A DNA stretch of 32,874 nt from the NCBI GenBank assembly GCA_947624855.1, contig CANQMC010000001.1, forward strand, positions 1 through 32,874, read 5' to 3'. This document shows, piece after piece, positions 16,377 through 24,566 of the stretch. Made by a program: the position numbers and the translations under genes. The notes below the pieces were generated by a model. That model ran no database searches. It was given only the letters and a program-made list of their open reading frames with translations, and was not told the DNA's origin. Positions within the stretch are counted from its first letter, which is position 1; every line of letters begins with the position of its first letter. Source of the stretch: an uncultured Bacilli bacterium. GTDB lineage: Bacteria > Bacillota_I > Bacilli_A > RF39 > UBA660.

Positions 16377-19300
16377 TTACACCTCTTCCCCAATATCTTC
16401 GTCATCGATCTCTTCATCATCTATTTCTTCATATTCATCATCATCGTCATCATCAAAATCGTCATTAAAATTTTCTTTTTCTTCTTTTTTAATTTCAATT
16501 TCACCATCACGAATTGTTGCTTCTGCATCTATTTCTTCAATTTTTAAAGTATCTTCTTTTTCTTCCTCTTCTTCAAGTTCTTTAAATTCTACTACATTAT
16601 CATCATTATCAATAATTTGCATATCTAAACCTAAAGCTTGGAATTCTTTAATTAATACTCTAAATGATTCAGGAACACCAGCTTGATTTACCGTTTTACC
16701 TTTAACTAAAGCTTCATAAACCTTAACCCGTCCAATAATATCATCGGCTTTAACCGTTAAGATTTCTTGTAAAACATGCGCAGCTCCATAAGCATATAAA
16801 GCCCAAACTTCCATTTCTCCAAAACGTTGACCACCAAATTGAGCTTTTCCTCCAAGAGGTTGTTGAGTAACTAAAGAATAAGGACCGGTCGCTCTAGCAT
16901 GTAATTTATCATCAACCATATGGTGTAATTTAAGCATATACATAACTCCAACACTAATACGATTATCAAAAGGTTCTCCTGTCCGTCCATTATATAGAAC
17001 AGTTTTACCATCTGCTTCCATACCAGCTGCTTTCATTTCTTCTTGAATATCTTCCCAAGTTGCACTGTCAAATACTGGTGTAGCATAATGACAACCTTGA
17101 AGTTTTCCTGCCATACCTAAATGTAATTCTAAAATTTGACCAATATTCATCCGCGAAGGAACTCCAAGAGGATTAAGCATTACATCAACTGGTTTACCAT
17201 TAGGCATATAAGGCATATCTTCTTCTGGTAATACTAAAGAAATAACCCCTTTATTACCATGTCTACCAGACATTTTATCTCCAACTTGAATTTTTCTTTT
17301 TTGAATAATATAAACTCTTATAACTTTAGAAACACCAGCTGGAAGTTCATCAGAATTTTCTTTAGTATAAACTTTAACATCATGAACAATTCCGGCTGCA
17401 CCATGTTCCACTCTTAAAGAAGTATCTCTAACTTCTCTAGTTTTTTCACCAAATATTGCATGTAATAATTTTTCTTCACTAGTAAGTTCTTGAACTCCCT
17501 TAGGTGTTACTTTACCAACTAAGATATCTCCTTCTTTAACTTCTGTACCAATTCTTACAATACCACTAGAATCTAAGTTTTTCCGAGCTTCTTCACTTAC
17601 ATTTGGAATATCTCGCGTAATTTCTTCAGGTCCTAATTTAGTATCTCGACAATCTATATCATAATGATCTATATGTAAAGAAGTATAAACATCATCTTTA
17701 ACTAATCTTTCATTTAAGATAACGGCATCTTCATAATTGTATCCATTAAATGTCATGAAAGCAACAGTCATATTTTTACCTAAAGCAAGTTCACCTTTTT
17801 CAGTTGATGGTCCATCGGCAATTACTTCGCCACGATGAACTTTATCACCTTTTTTAACAATTGGATGATGATTTAAAGCAGTTGAAGCATTAGTTCTTTC
17901 AAAATCAGCTAAATAATAAGTATCTTTACCTTTAGCATTTTTAACAATAATTTTTTTACCATCAGCATATTGAACTACCCCATCAGCTTTACATACAACT
18001 GTAGAACCTGAATCTCTAGCTGCAATATATTCTACTCCAGTTCCAACAATTGGAGCTTCACTAGTTAAAAGTGGTACTGCTTGCCGTTGCATGTTTGCAC
18101 CCATTAAAGTTCTATTAGCATCATCATATTCTAGGAATGGAATACAACTTGTTGTAATTGCTACGATTTGACTTGGTGCCACATCAACAAAATTAACATT
18201 TTCCCTTTTAACCATAACATTATCGCCATTTAAACGACATAATATTTCATCATTTTCAATACGATTATTTTTATCTAATTTAACAGTAGCTTGAGAAATA
18301 TATAAATCATTTTCTTCATCGGCTGTCATATAAACAACTTCATCAGTTACAACTCCATCAATTACTTTTCGATAAGGAGTCATAATAAATCCATATTCAT
18401 TAATTTTAGCATAACCCGCTAGAGAAGTAATTAATCCTATATTTTGACCTTCTGGTGATTCAATAGGACAAATACGTCCATAATGGGATGCATTAACGTC
18501 ACGTACATCCATACCTGCTCGATCTCTAGATAAACCTCCAGGACCTAAGCTAGATAAACGTCTTTTATCTGTAAGTTCGGCAATCGGATTAATTTGATCC
18601 ATAAATTTTGATAATTGAGAAGAACCAAAAAATTCTTTTAAAGCCGCCGTAACTGGTCTAATATTAATTAAAGTCTTTGGAGTAACACTATCAAGTTCTT
18701 GAGTAGTCATTCTCTCTCGGATTACTCTTTCCATTCTAGTCATACCAGTTCTAAAAACATTTTGAATTAATTCTCCAACTTGACGTACCCTTCTATTACC
18801 TAAATTATCTATTTCATCTGTATTACCAATATTAGCATGTAAATTTAAATAATATGATACTGATGCATAAATATCTGGAATAGTAAGTCTTTTTACATCT
18901 ACTGATGAATCATTACCAATTATTTTAATTACTTTATCTGGATTTTCTTTATCATACACTAAAACATCTTGAATTTTATCATATTCATCAAGTTCTTCAT
19001 TAATAATTGTTTTATGTAAATTAAATCCATTTTGAAATATTGGTTTAATTAATTCTAAAACTTCTTTCGTAACAACTGTACCTTTACTCGCTACTACTTT
19101 CTTTCCATCTTTAATATCTTGAGCTAAAGTGCATCCTAAAAGACGGTCTAATATATTTAACTTTTTATTAAATTTATAACGACCTACTTTAGCTAAATCA
19201 TAACGGAATCTATCAAAGAAACGAGTAACTAATTGGTTTTTACTACTATCTAATGTTGCTGGTTCTCCTGGTCTTAATTTTTCATAAATTTCAATTAAAG

Positions 19301-19994
19301 CTTCTTCAGTATTCCTTGTATTATCTTTTTCAATAGTATTTACTAAATAATCATTTTCACCAAATACTTCAAAAATATCTTCATCACTTGATAAACCAAG
19401 CGCTCTTAAGAATGTGGTAATAGGAACTTTTCTTGTTCTATCAATTCTTACATACATGATATTTCGAGCATCTAATTCATACTCTAACCATGTTCCTTTA
19501 TTCGGAATAACTTCTCCTGAAATTATTCTTCTACCATTTTTATCTATTTCTCTTTTAAAATAAATAGATGGACTACGAACCAATTGAGATACAATAACTC
19601 TCTCGGCTCCATTAATAATAAAAGTTCCAGCTTCAGTCATTAAAGGCATATCCCCAAGGAATATTTCTTGTTCTTTAACTTCTCCTGTTTCGTGTATAAA
19701 CACTCTTGCTTGAACCTTTAAAGGCGCTGCATAGTTTACCATTCTCTCCTTAGCTTCTTTAATCGAATATCTAGGTTCTTCAAATTTGTAATCACCAAAT
19801 TCTAAAGATATATTACCAGTAAAGCTTTCAACTGGGAATAAATCTTCAAATATTTCTTTGATACCAAATTCTAAAAATTCTTGATAACTTTTCTTTTGAA
19901 TTTCAAGTAAATCTTGCAACTCCATAGTATTATGCGATCTTGAAAACGTTCTTCTTTGTCTATGATCGCCAAAATTTTCAACTTTATAAGCCAC
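16377..19994 (-). CDS. rpoB: RNA polymerase subunit beta
   Basis: Second catalytic subunit of RNA polymerase and site of rifampicin binding, 1205 aa. Landmarks are the rifampicin region around 458-483 (SSQLSKFMDQINP, then TDKRRLSSLGPGG), VRDVNASHYGRICPIESPEG, KVTPKGVQELTSEEKLL, GDKMSGRHGNKGV and FGGQRFGEMEVWALYAYGAA. At two rifampicin-contact positions it has Lys463 (E. coli Gln513) and Asp476 (E. coli His526). Both are known resistance substitutions elsewhere. The C-terminal ~70 residues are strongly acidic, an extension seen in this genome's RpoC as well. The start is GTG at 19994 with GGGGTGA upstream. A strong promoter lies between it and the preceding methyltransferase gene. Confidence 0.98.
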   Translation of the reverse strand: MAYKVENFGDHRQRRTFSRSHNTMELQDLLEIQKKSYQEFLEFGIKEIFEDLFPVESFTGNISLEFGDYKFEEPRYSIKEAKERMVNYAAPLKVQARVFIHETGEVKEQEIFLGDMPLMTEAGTFIINGAERVIVSQLVRSPSIYFKREIDKNGRRIISGEVIPNKGTWLEYELDARNIMYVRIDRTRKVPITTFLRALGLSSDEDIFEVFGENDYLVNTIEKDNTRNTEEALIEIYEKLRPGEPATLDSSKNQLVTRFFDRFRYDLAKVGRYKFNKKLNILDRLLGCTLAQDIKDGKKVVASKGTVVTKEVLELIKPIFQNGFNLHKTIINEELDEYDKIQDVLVYDKENPDKVIKIIGNDSSVDVKRLTIPDIYASVSYYLNLHANIGNTDEIDNLGNRRVRQVGELIQNVFRTGMTRMERVIRERMTTQELDSVTPKTLINIRPVTAALKEFFGSSQLSKFMDQINPIAELTDKRRLSSLGPGGLSRDRAGMDVRDVNASHYGRICPIESPEGQNIGLITSLAGYAKINEYGFIMTPYRKVIDGVVTDEVVYMTADEENDLYISQATVKLDKNNRIENDEILCRLNGDNVMVKRENVNFVDVAPSQIVAITTSCIPFLEYDDANRTLMGANMQRQAVPLLTSEAPIVGTGVEYIAARDSGSTVVCKADGVVQYADGKKIIVKNAKGKDTYYLADFERTNASTALNHHPIVKKGDKVHRGEVIADGPSTEKGELALGKNMTVAFMTFNGYNYEDAVILNERLVKDDVYTSLHIDHYDIDCRDTKLGPEEITRDIPNVSEEARKNLDSSGIVRIGTEVKEGDILVGKVTPKGVQELTSEEKLLHAIFGEKTREVRDTSLRVEHGAAGIVHDVKVYTKENSDELPAGVSKVIRVYIIQKRKIQVGDKMSGRHGNKGVISLVLPEEDMPYMPNGKPVDVMLNPLGVPSRMNIGQILELHLGMAGKLQGCHYATPVFDSATWEDIQEEMKAAGMEADGKTVLYNGRTGEPFDNRISVGVMYMLKLHHMVDDKLHARATGPYSLVTQQPLGGKAQFGGQRFGEMEVWALYAYGAAHVLQEILTVKADDIIGRVKVYEALVKGKTVNQAGVPESFRVLIKEFQALGLDMQIIDNDDNVVEFKELEEEEEKEDTLKIEEIDAEATIRDGEIEIKKEEKENFNDDFDDDDDDEYEEIDDEEIDDEDIGEEV

Positions 19995-20064
19995 GATTTC
20001 ACCCCAATATCTAAATTTTTTAGTGCTCTTTTAAAGAAAAAAACAAATATGTCACCAATATAAA

Positions 20065-20093
20065 ATTTTAGCAATAAATTTAAGACATGTCAA
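20065..20093 (-). promoter_or_regulatory. Sigma-A promoter of rpoBC
   Basis: TTGACA, 17-bp spacer, TAAAAT on the minus strand. The -35 overlaps the TGA stop codon of the upstream methyltransferase gene. The leader to the rpoB GTG is about 65 nt. Confidence 0.75.
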
Positions 20094-20680
20094 TTCTTTT
20101 TTGCTAAAAATATTAAAAAACCTTTACTTTTTTCTTTAATATCCAATGAATAAATTTTCTCTAACTCTTTTTTTATACTTAAAGCCCCTTGATCTTTACG
20201 AATAACAAACCAAACCTCCCCATCATCTGTTAAATATTCTTTAGCTTCTCCAAGTATTTTTAAAACAATATCTTTACCCGCTCTAATTGGAGGATTAGTA
20301 ATTATTAAAGAATACTTATCATTTATTTTTTCATATATATTACTCTCTTTAAAAGAGACACTAACCTTATTTAATTTTTGATTTTCTTGGGCAAGCTCTA
20401 AAGCTCTTAAATTAATATCAATTCCTACTCCGGGAACTTTTAATATTTTTGAAAGAACTATACTAATAAACCCATACCCACATCCAACATCTAAAAAATT
20501 TTTTATTTCCTTTTTATTTTTTAAATAGGTATCAATTAGTAATTTACTACCATAATCTATTTTATCTTTACTAAAAACTCCATTATCACTTACAAACGAA
20601 AAAGAATAAGAATTATACTCATAATTAATAATTCTTTTTTCACTTTTTAATTTATCGTTATTAGTAAAGTAATGATTCAA
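20090..20680 (-). CDS. ybxB: YbxB/RsmC-like 16S rRNA methyltransferase
   Basis: SAM-dependent class I methyltransferase of the RsmC family, 196 aa, matching Bacillus YbxB over its whole length. The lead-in is SFSFVSDNGVFSKDKIDYGS. Motif I is FLDVGCGYGFISI near 62-74, and the substrate-amine motif is ITNPPIRAGK, as expected of an enzyme that methylates the exocyclic N2 of guanine. The position just upstream of rpoB is the same as in Bacillus. In that group the rplJL genes usually precede it; here the upstream neighbour is a divergent coat-protein gene, so the ribosomal-protein block is elsewhere. The start is TTG at 20680 with AAGGGTG 7 bp upstream; the nearby ATG runs into a stop at once. The exact target base is inferred from family. 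Confidence 0.88.
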   Translation of the reverse strand: MNHYFTNNDKLKSEKRIINYEYNSYSFSFVSDNGVFSKDKIDYGSKLLIDTYLKNKKEIKNFLDVGCGYGFISIVLSKILKVPGVGIDINLRALELAQENQKLNKVSVSFKESNIYEKINDKYSLIITNPPIRAGKDIVLKILGEAKEYLTDDGEVWFVIRKDQGALSIKKELEKIYSLDIKEKSKGFLIFLAKKN

Positions 20681-20711
20681 TTACATACACCCTTTTTTTA
20701 ATATTACTTTT

Positions 20712-20739
20712 AGTATAACAAATATTCTAAATTAGTCAA
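20712..20739 (-). promoter_or_regulatory. Sigma-A promoter of ybxB-like gene
   Basis: TTGACT, 16-bp spacer, TATACT on the minus strand, about 30 bp upstream of the TTG start. Confidence 0.65.
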
Positions 20740-20778
20740 GTATGAATTTTAAAAATTATATAAAAATACTTAGAATTG

Positions 20779-20807
20779 ACACTAAAATAAAAATTTAACA
20801 TAAATTA
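20779..20807 (+). promoter_or_regulatory. Sigma-K-like promoter of coat protein gene
   Basis: The -10 element CATAAATTA (20799-20807) matches the mother-cell sigma-K consensus CATAnnnTA exactly, with an AC-type -35 (ACAC at 20779-20782) about 16 bp upstream. There is no good sigma-A promoter in its place. The start would fall near 20814, which supports the ATG at 20838. Confidence 0.55.
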
Positions 20808-20837
20808 ATAATGAGAATACATGAAAGGGTGAATAAT

Positions 20838-21284
20838 ATGAATAATAATTGTGAAAACAATACAACAGGCAATTGCATTAATGAAATATTAAGTGTTATT
20901 TTTGTTTTACAACAAAATGCGTGTCCTGAATCTTGTTTAGATGCCTGTGATAGACCTGTTTTAGGTGGTGGACCAAATTGCTTAATTTGTAACACTAGAC
21001 CCGTTATGCTTTATACCTGCTGCGGAAATGGAACACCTTGGAGTATGCCAACCTTAAAAGATTCCACAATAACATGTTCAGCTACTACACCAACCGAATG
21101 CTCCAATATTTTTAGAGTAGAAAAAATTGAAGGTAACTGTTGTACATTTAGAGTACTTGCCGATAATCCTGATACTACTAGTCTAAATCCATATGTTGCC
21201 ACAAATTCTTTCTTTACTATGGATTGTAGTTGCCTATGTGCCATACGATGCCTAAGTGATACATTTGTAGATTGTGTTTGTTAA
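20838..21284 (+). CDS. CotY/CotZ-like spore coat protein
   Basis: Cysteine-rich structural protein of the outer spore coat or crust, 148 aa, the same length as Bacillus CotZ. It has 19 cysteines, including C-x3-C-x3-C near 29-37 and CC pairs. Family landmarks are the N-terminal NCINEILSVIFVLQQ, the central CSNIFRVEKIEGNCCTFRVL, and the C-terminal FFTMDCSCLCAIRCLSDTFV. In Bacillus these proteins self-assemble into disulfide-linked sheets and are made late in the mother cell under sigma-K and GerE. The ATG at 20838 follows AAGGGTGA; an ATG at 20811 lies before the predicted transcript start. It stands alone between a divergent housekeeping gene and a shared terminator. Confidence 0.88.
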   Translation: MNNNCENNTTGNCINEILSVIFVLQQNACPESCLDACDRPVLGGGPNCLICNTRPVMLYTCCGNGTPWSMPTLKDSTITCSATTPTECSNIFRVEKIEGNCCTFRVLADNPDTTSLNPYVATNSFFTMDCSCLCAIRCLSDTFVDCVC

Positions 21285-21305
21285 AAAACCTCAATGAGGT
21301 TTTTT
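21283..21305. terminator. Bidirectional terminator, 10-bp stem
   Basis: AAAAAACCTC pairs with GAGGTTTTTT around a 3-nt loop, so both strands end in a T run. It separates the coat protein gene from the convergent unknown membrane protein gene. Confidence 0.85.
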
Positions 21306-22399
21306 TAATTGGCATGTCTAAATAAATAATTAGTCTTACTTTCTAAAGTATTTTGTTTTAAATATATTTCTAATAATTCATTAATATGATTACAAATAAT
21401 ATCATTTCTATCTTTAATATTTAAATCCATTAAATTCTTTTTAGGCATCGAAGTTCCTGTTTCTTTTTCTAATTTTATCATTATATTATAATAATAATGA
21501 TAATCAATTAAATAAATTAAATTTCTAAAATCATAACCCATACTTACTAATTTATTAATATAAATTAAAAAATAATCAGCTACAATATTTAATACTTGTT
21601 TTTCATAAACTTCTTCAAAATAATACATTGTACTTAATAATTTACCATTTAAAAATTCTAAAAAACAATTATATATATCTGGACTATTAATAATATCATT
21701 TAAATTATTAATAATAATATTTATCTTATCAATATTATTACTTTTATCTAATTGTTGTAGTTCAATATTATTTAATAAATATACTAATCGATCTTCAAAT
21801 TCTTTATTAACTTCTTTAATATCTAAATCATTTAACATTTTTAATTTTTCTAAATATTCTTTAATAATTTCTAATAACCATTTTTGAAAAAATAATATAT
21901 CATATTCATCTAACTCTTTAATTTTATTTAAAATATTATTAATAAGAAGATTTAATTCATTATTTTTAAGAGCTCCCTCTTTTAATTTAAGAATACTAAA
22001 ATAATTATCTAAAAAATTTATTTTAAGATCAATTTCAAATTTATATTTAGAAGGATTAATAATTTCATTTAGCTTTTTCTTTAAAGGTTTAAAAATAGTT
22101 AAAATACTACTTCCTCCAACTATTCCTAAAATAATAGCCATAATTTTATTTATAGCATAAATTAAGCCTAAATTATAAATTATAAATCCTATACCTACTG
22201 CTAAAGCTCCCGTTATTATAATACTTAATAATAATTCTAAAAAATCTTTTTCATTCCAATCAATATTTTTTAAATATAAATTTAAATTTCCTATATCTTT
22301 TTTAGATAAACTATAAATATCTAATTTATTTAATAAATTACTTAATATTTTCCCATTAGTTGTCTTATAAATAATATTTAAAATATCTTCATTATTCAT
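21305..22399 (-). CDS. Unknown membrane protein with long helical domain
   Basis: I do not recognise this 364-aa protein. Residues ~1-50 are polar. Two hydrophobic helices follow (~54-78 and ~82-104; the first contains LLSIIITGALAVGIGFIIYN). About 250 residues of Leu/Ile/Asn/Glu-rich helix, with coiled-coil-like spacing, make up the rest. Both ends probably lie in the cytoplasm. The ATG at 22399 has AGAGGT upstream and its own sigma-A promoter, so it is a single-gene unit. There is no catalytic motif. The layout of a membrane hairpin plus long helices suggests a scaffold, but that is only inference. Confidence 0.7.
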   Translation of the reverse strand: MNNEDILNIIYKTTNGKILSNLLNKLDIYSLSKKDIGNLNLYLKNIDWNEKDFLELLLSIIITGALAVGIGFIIYNLGLIYAINKIMAIILGIVGGSSILTIFKPLKKKLNEIINPSKYKFEIDLKINFLDNYFSILKLKEGALKNNELNLLINNILNKIKELDEYDILFFQKWLLEIIKEYLEKLKMLNDLDIKEVNKEFEDRLVYLLNNIELQQLDKSNNIDKINIIINNLNDIINSPDIYNCFLEFLNGKLLSTMYYFEEVYEKQVLNIVADYFLIYINKLVSMGYDFRNLIYLIDYHYYYNIMIKLEKETGTSMPKKNLMDLNIKDRNDIICNHINELLEIYLKQNTLESKTNYLFRHAN

Positions 22400-22431
22400 A
22401 CAATTACCTCTTTTATATATTTGTAAAAATT

Positions 22432-22460
22432 ATTATAGTTCATTTTATTTAAAATTTCAA
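22432..22460 (-). promoter_or_regulatory. Sigma-A promoter of unknown membrane protein gene
   Basis: TTGAAA, 17-bp spacer, TATAAT on the minus strand, about 33 bp upstream of the ATG. Confidence 0.7.
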
Positions 22461-22471
22461 TACCAAAAATC

Positions 22472-22500
22472 TTGACTTTATCAAAATAAAATGTTATATT
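22472..22500 (+). promoter_or_regulatory. Promoter of tRNA-Met
   Basis: TTGACT, 17-bp spacer, TATATT, ending 12 bp before the mature tRNA. It is back to back with the minus-strand promoter at 22432-22460. Confidence 0.75.
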
Positions 22501-22512
22501 GTTAACACACAG

Positions 22513-22589
22513 GGCGGGATAGCTCAGCTGGCTAGAGCGACCGGTTCATACCCGGTAGGTCGGGGGTTCAATCCCCTCTCCCGCTACCA
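22513..22589 (+). tRNA. tRNA-Met(CAT), elongator type
   Basis: A 77-nt cloverleaf with encoded CCA. The acceptor stem is GGCGGGA with TCCCGCT (opening G-U pair), the D arm is GCTC/GAGC, and the anticodon stem ACCGG/CCGGT holds the loop TTCATAC. The T arm is GGGGG/CCCCT-type with TTCAATC in the loop. The first position is paired and the anticodon stem lacks the three stacked G-C pairs of the initiator, so this is the elongator. It closely resembles the Bacillus elongator tRNA-Met. tRNA-Ile2, which also has a CAT anticodon, is less likely from the acceptor and anticodon stems. Confidence 0.95.
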
Positions 22590-22601
22590 ATAATGATTAT
22601 T

Positions 22602-22632
22602 ACTAGATCGTGTATCTAGTTTTTATTTTTTT
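22602..22632 (+). terminator. Terminator of tRNA-Met
   Basis: ACTAGAT pairs with ATCTAGT around a 5-nt loop, followed by TTTTATTTTTTT, 12 bp after the tRNA. Confidence 0.85.
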
Positions 22633-22681
22633 GTTGTTATTTAATATGCAAGAAATTCTTGCTAGTAATGTCAAATAAGTT

Positions 22682-22690
22682 TGATATAAT
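22682..22690 (+). promoter_or_regulatory. Extended -10 promoter of XRE/TM gene
   Basis: TGATATAAT, an extended -10 element (TGnTATAAT), has no good -35 at 17 bp. It lies about 48 bp before the ATG at 22738. Confidence 0.5.
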
Positions 22691-22737
22691 AATTTTAGAT
22701 TATCTTTTATAATGTTCTTATGAAAGGAGGAAATTTT

Positions 22738-23403
22738 ATGGATCTGGGTAATAAAATTTTAAAAATAAGAAAGGATAATAAAATGTCACAAGAACAGTTT
22801 GCAGAAGTTTTAAATGTTACAAGACAAACTATTTCAAATTGGGAAAACGGAAAAAATTATCCAGATATTGAAACACTAATTAAAATTAGTGATAAGTTTA
22901 ATGTTTCTCTAGACATTTTATTAAAAGGTGATAAAGAAATGATAAAAGATATTAATAAAAAAATAAAAAATAATAAAGTATTAAAAATAATTATTGTTGT
23001 TCTTATTGTTATTATTGCTATAATTGCTTTAATTGTTGGCCTAAAAACATATGAAAGAATAGATTATTATTTGGAAATTAATAATATTGATAAAGATAAT
23101 CCCCCTATAGCACTTACTATGAATAAATGTAATTACAATGATAAAAGATTAAGATTAAATGCTATAATAGAGCAAGATTGTAATTACGAATATAAAAAAT
23201 GGTATGAAGTTCCAAGTTGTACTTCTGATTATAATAAGAAACCAATTGCTTTTAATATTATAGATAATAAAACTAAAGAACAAGAAAAAGAATTAATGGA
23301 AAAAATGAATATTAATTTAGATGATTATGATAGTGCGATTGATTTACTTACTGCAATGGAAGATTACATTATAAGTATTGGTGGCACTTGTGATAATAGA
23401 TAA
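22738..23403 (+). CDS. XRE-family regulator with transmembrane helix
   Basis: Predicted membrane-tethered DNA-binding regulator, 221 aa. An XRE/Cro domain (residues ~3-60) holds MSQEQFAEVLNVTRQTISNW and ENGKNYPDIETLIKISDKF. A basic linker precedes one hydrophobic helix (~82-104), and an outer domain of about 115 residues contains at least four cysteines. It has the same plan as the regulator at 3222-4232, though the outer domains do not resemble each other. The ATG at 22738 is preceded by AAAGGAGG at 7 bp; six extra in-frame codons before it contain that site. It is a single-gene unit with its own promoter and terminator. The signal and targets are unknown. Confidence 0.85.
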   Translation: MDLGNKILKIRKDNKMSQEQFAEVLNVTRQTISNWENGKNYPDIETLIKISDKFNVSLDILLKGDKEMIKDINKKIKNNKVLKIIIVVLIVIIAIIALIVGLKTYERIDYYLEINNIDKDNPPIALTMNKCNYNDKRLRLNAIIEQDCNYEYKKWYEVPSCTSDYNKKPIAFNIIDNKTKEQEKELMEKMNINLDDYDSAIDLLTAMEDYIISIGGTCDNR

Positions 23404-23441
23404 TAAGTAAAATTACAATTTGTATGAGTAAAATGATATCT

Positions 23442-23463
23442 AGAGTGATTAAACACTCTTTTT
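23442..23463 (+). terminator. Terminator of XRE/TM gene
   Basis: AGAGTG pairs with CACTCT around a 6-nt loop, then four Ts, about 38 bp after the stop codon. Confidence 0.7.
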
Positions 23464-23512
23464 AAATACCAAAAGAAGAAAAAAAAGAATTAATATTTTA
23501 AATCAATTCTAA

Positions 23513-24481
23513 TTATTCACTTAATTTAGCTTTTTTATTTTTAACACTAAAAACTATTATCGCAATTATTAAAGTTAAACTTCCTCCAGCAATTAAACCT
23601 ATTGCTAAAAGTTTTAAATTTTCATCAGATAAATTAAATAAATTTTTAGTTGTTTTAGTAACTGTATTATTATTTGTATTATTAGTAAAACTAAATTCAT
23701 AACTTAAAGTATCTTTATTTAATAAATTCCAAGTTAAAGTTTTACCATCATTTGATACATTATCAGCATTATTTGATATTGCTTTATTTGGTAAAGTAAC
23801 TTCATATGTAAGGGATATATATTCTTTTAAAGCATCGGCATCCATATTCATATCACTAATATCTAAATTCATATCTGTATCAGTAGAATTATTACCAGTA
23901 TCAGCATTATCTAAAACATCTTTTGTATTATAATTTGCTTTATAAATATCATTATTTTTAATAAAAAATTTATCATTCGTACCATCAAAATTTAAATCCA
24001 TAACTTTATCTTCATTTGTACTAATATCATCAATATTATTAAAATGCTTAGCTATAGTCAAAATATATTTATAATTTTGTTTATCAAAATTAGCATTAAC
24101 TGTATAACCATTATCTTTAAATTTTTGAAGATCATCATTGTTTAATGCTTCATCAAAATCCATTTCTCCCGAATTTATCGCTTCATCTAATTCTTTTTTA
24201 AAATCTTCTTCACTTTTAGTTGTCGAACTTTCACTCATACAATTAGTAACACATTCTTCGGGATTATCACTATCATCACAATTAGATTGACAATTCATCG
24301 TACTATCATCAAACATTGATTGCGCTGTTGAATAAAATTTAAGTAAATCAATTTCTAAATTCATATTTAAATCAACACTTTTATCATTATTAACATTCAT
24401 ATTTACTTTAGTATTCATACACCCTGCCATAAATAGCATACATATACATAAACAAATTATTTTTAAACCTTTTTTAATCAC
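23513..24481 (-). CDS. Lipoprotein with C-terminal membrane helix
   Basis: Predicted surface lipoprotein, 322 aa from the GTG at 24481. A lipobox LFMAGC ends a short signal peptide, so Cys21 would be lipidated. The outer domain is Asp/Asn-rich and contains a cluster of cysteines (CQSNCDD, EECVTNC) shortly after the lipobox. A second hydrophobic helix near the end (LLAIGLIAGGSLTLIIAIIV) is followed by a basic tail. This layout, a lipid anchor in front and a membrane helix behind, recalls DUF3153/LppM-like proteins of Gram-positives; I give that as a resemblance only. AAGAGG fits the GTG at 24481 better than the GTG at 24490, which overlaps it. It has its own promoter. Confidence 0.75.
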   Translation of the reverse strand: MIKKGLKIICLCICMLFMAGCMNTKVNMNVNNDKSVDLNMNLEIDLLKFYSTAQSMFDDSTMNCQSNCDDSDNPEECVTNCMSESSTTKSEEDFKKELDEAINSGEMDFDEALNNDDLQKFKDNGYTVNANFDKQNYKYILTIAKHFNNIDDISTNEDKVMDLNFDGTNDKFFIKNNDIYKANYNTKDVLDNADTGNNSTDTDMNLDISDMNMDADALKEYISLTYEVTLPNKAISNNADNVSNDGKTLTWNLLNKDTLSYEFSFTNNTNNNTVTKTTKNLFNLSDENLKLLAIGLIAGGSLTLIIAIIVFSVKNKKAKLSE

Positions 24482-24504
24482 ACTTAACACCTCTTATTAT
24501 AAAA

Positions 24505-24533
24505 ATCATAGCACACAATTTATACATAGTCAA
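24505..24533 (-). promoter_or_regulatory. Sigma-A promoter of lipoprotein gene
   Basis: TTGACT, 17-bp spacer, TATGAT on the minus strand, about 24 bp upstream of the GTG at 24481. Confidence 0.7.
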
Positions 24534-24566
24534 TTAATATTCCTTTTTTGATTGTCAAGTAAATAT

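Noticed and set aside
19871..20074. Frame overlapping the start of rpoB
   Set aside because: It runs over the rpoB promoter region and the first codons of rpoB in another frame and has no ribosome binding site.
22513..22589. Initiator tRNA-fMet
   Set aside because: Position 1 is paired and the anticodon stem lacks three consecutive G-C pairs, so the elongator form fits better.
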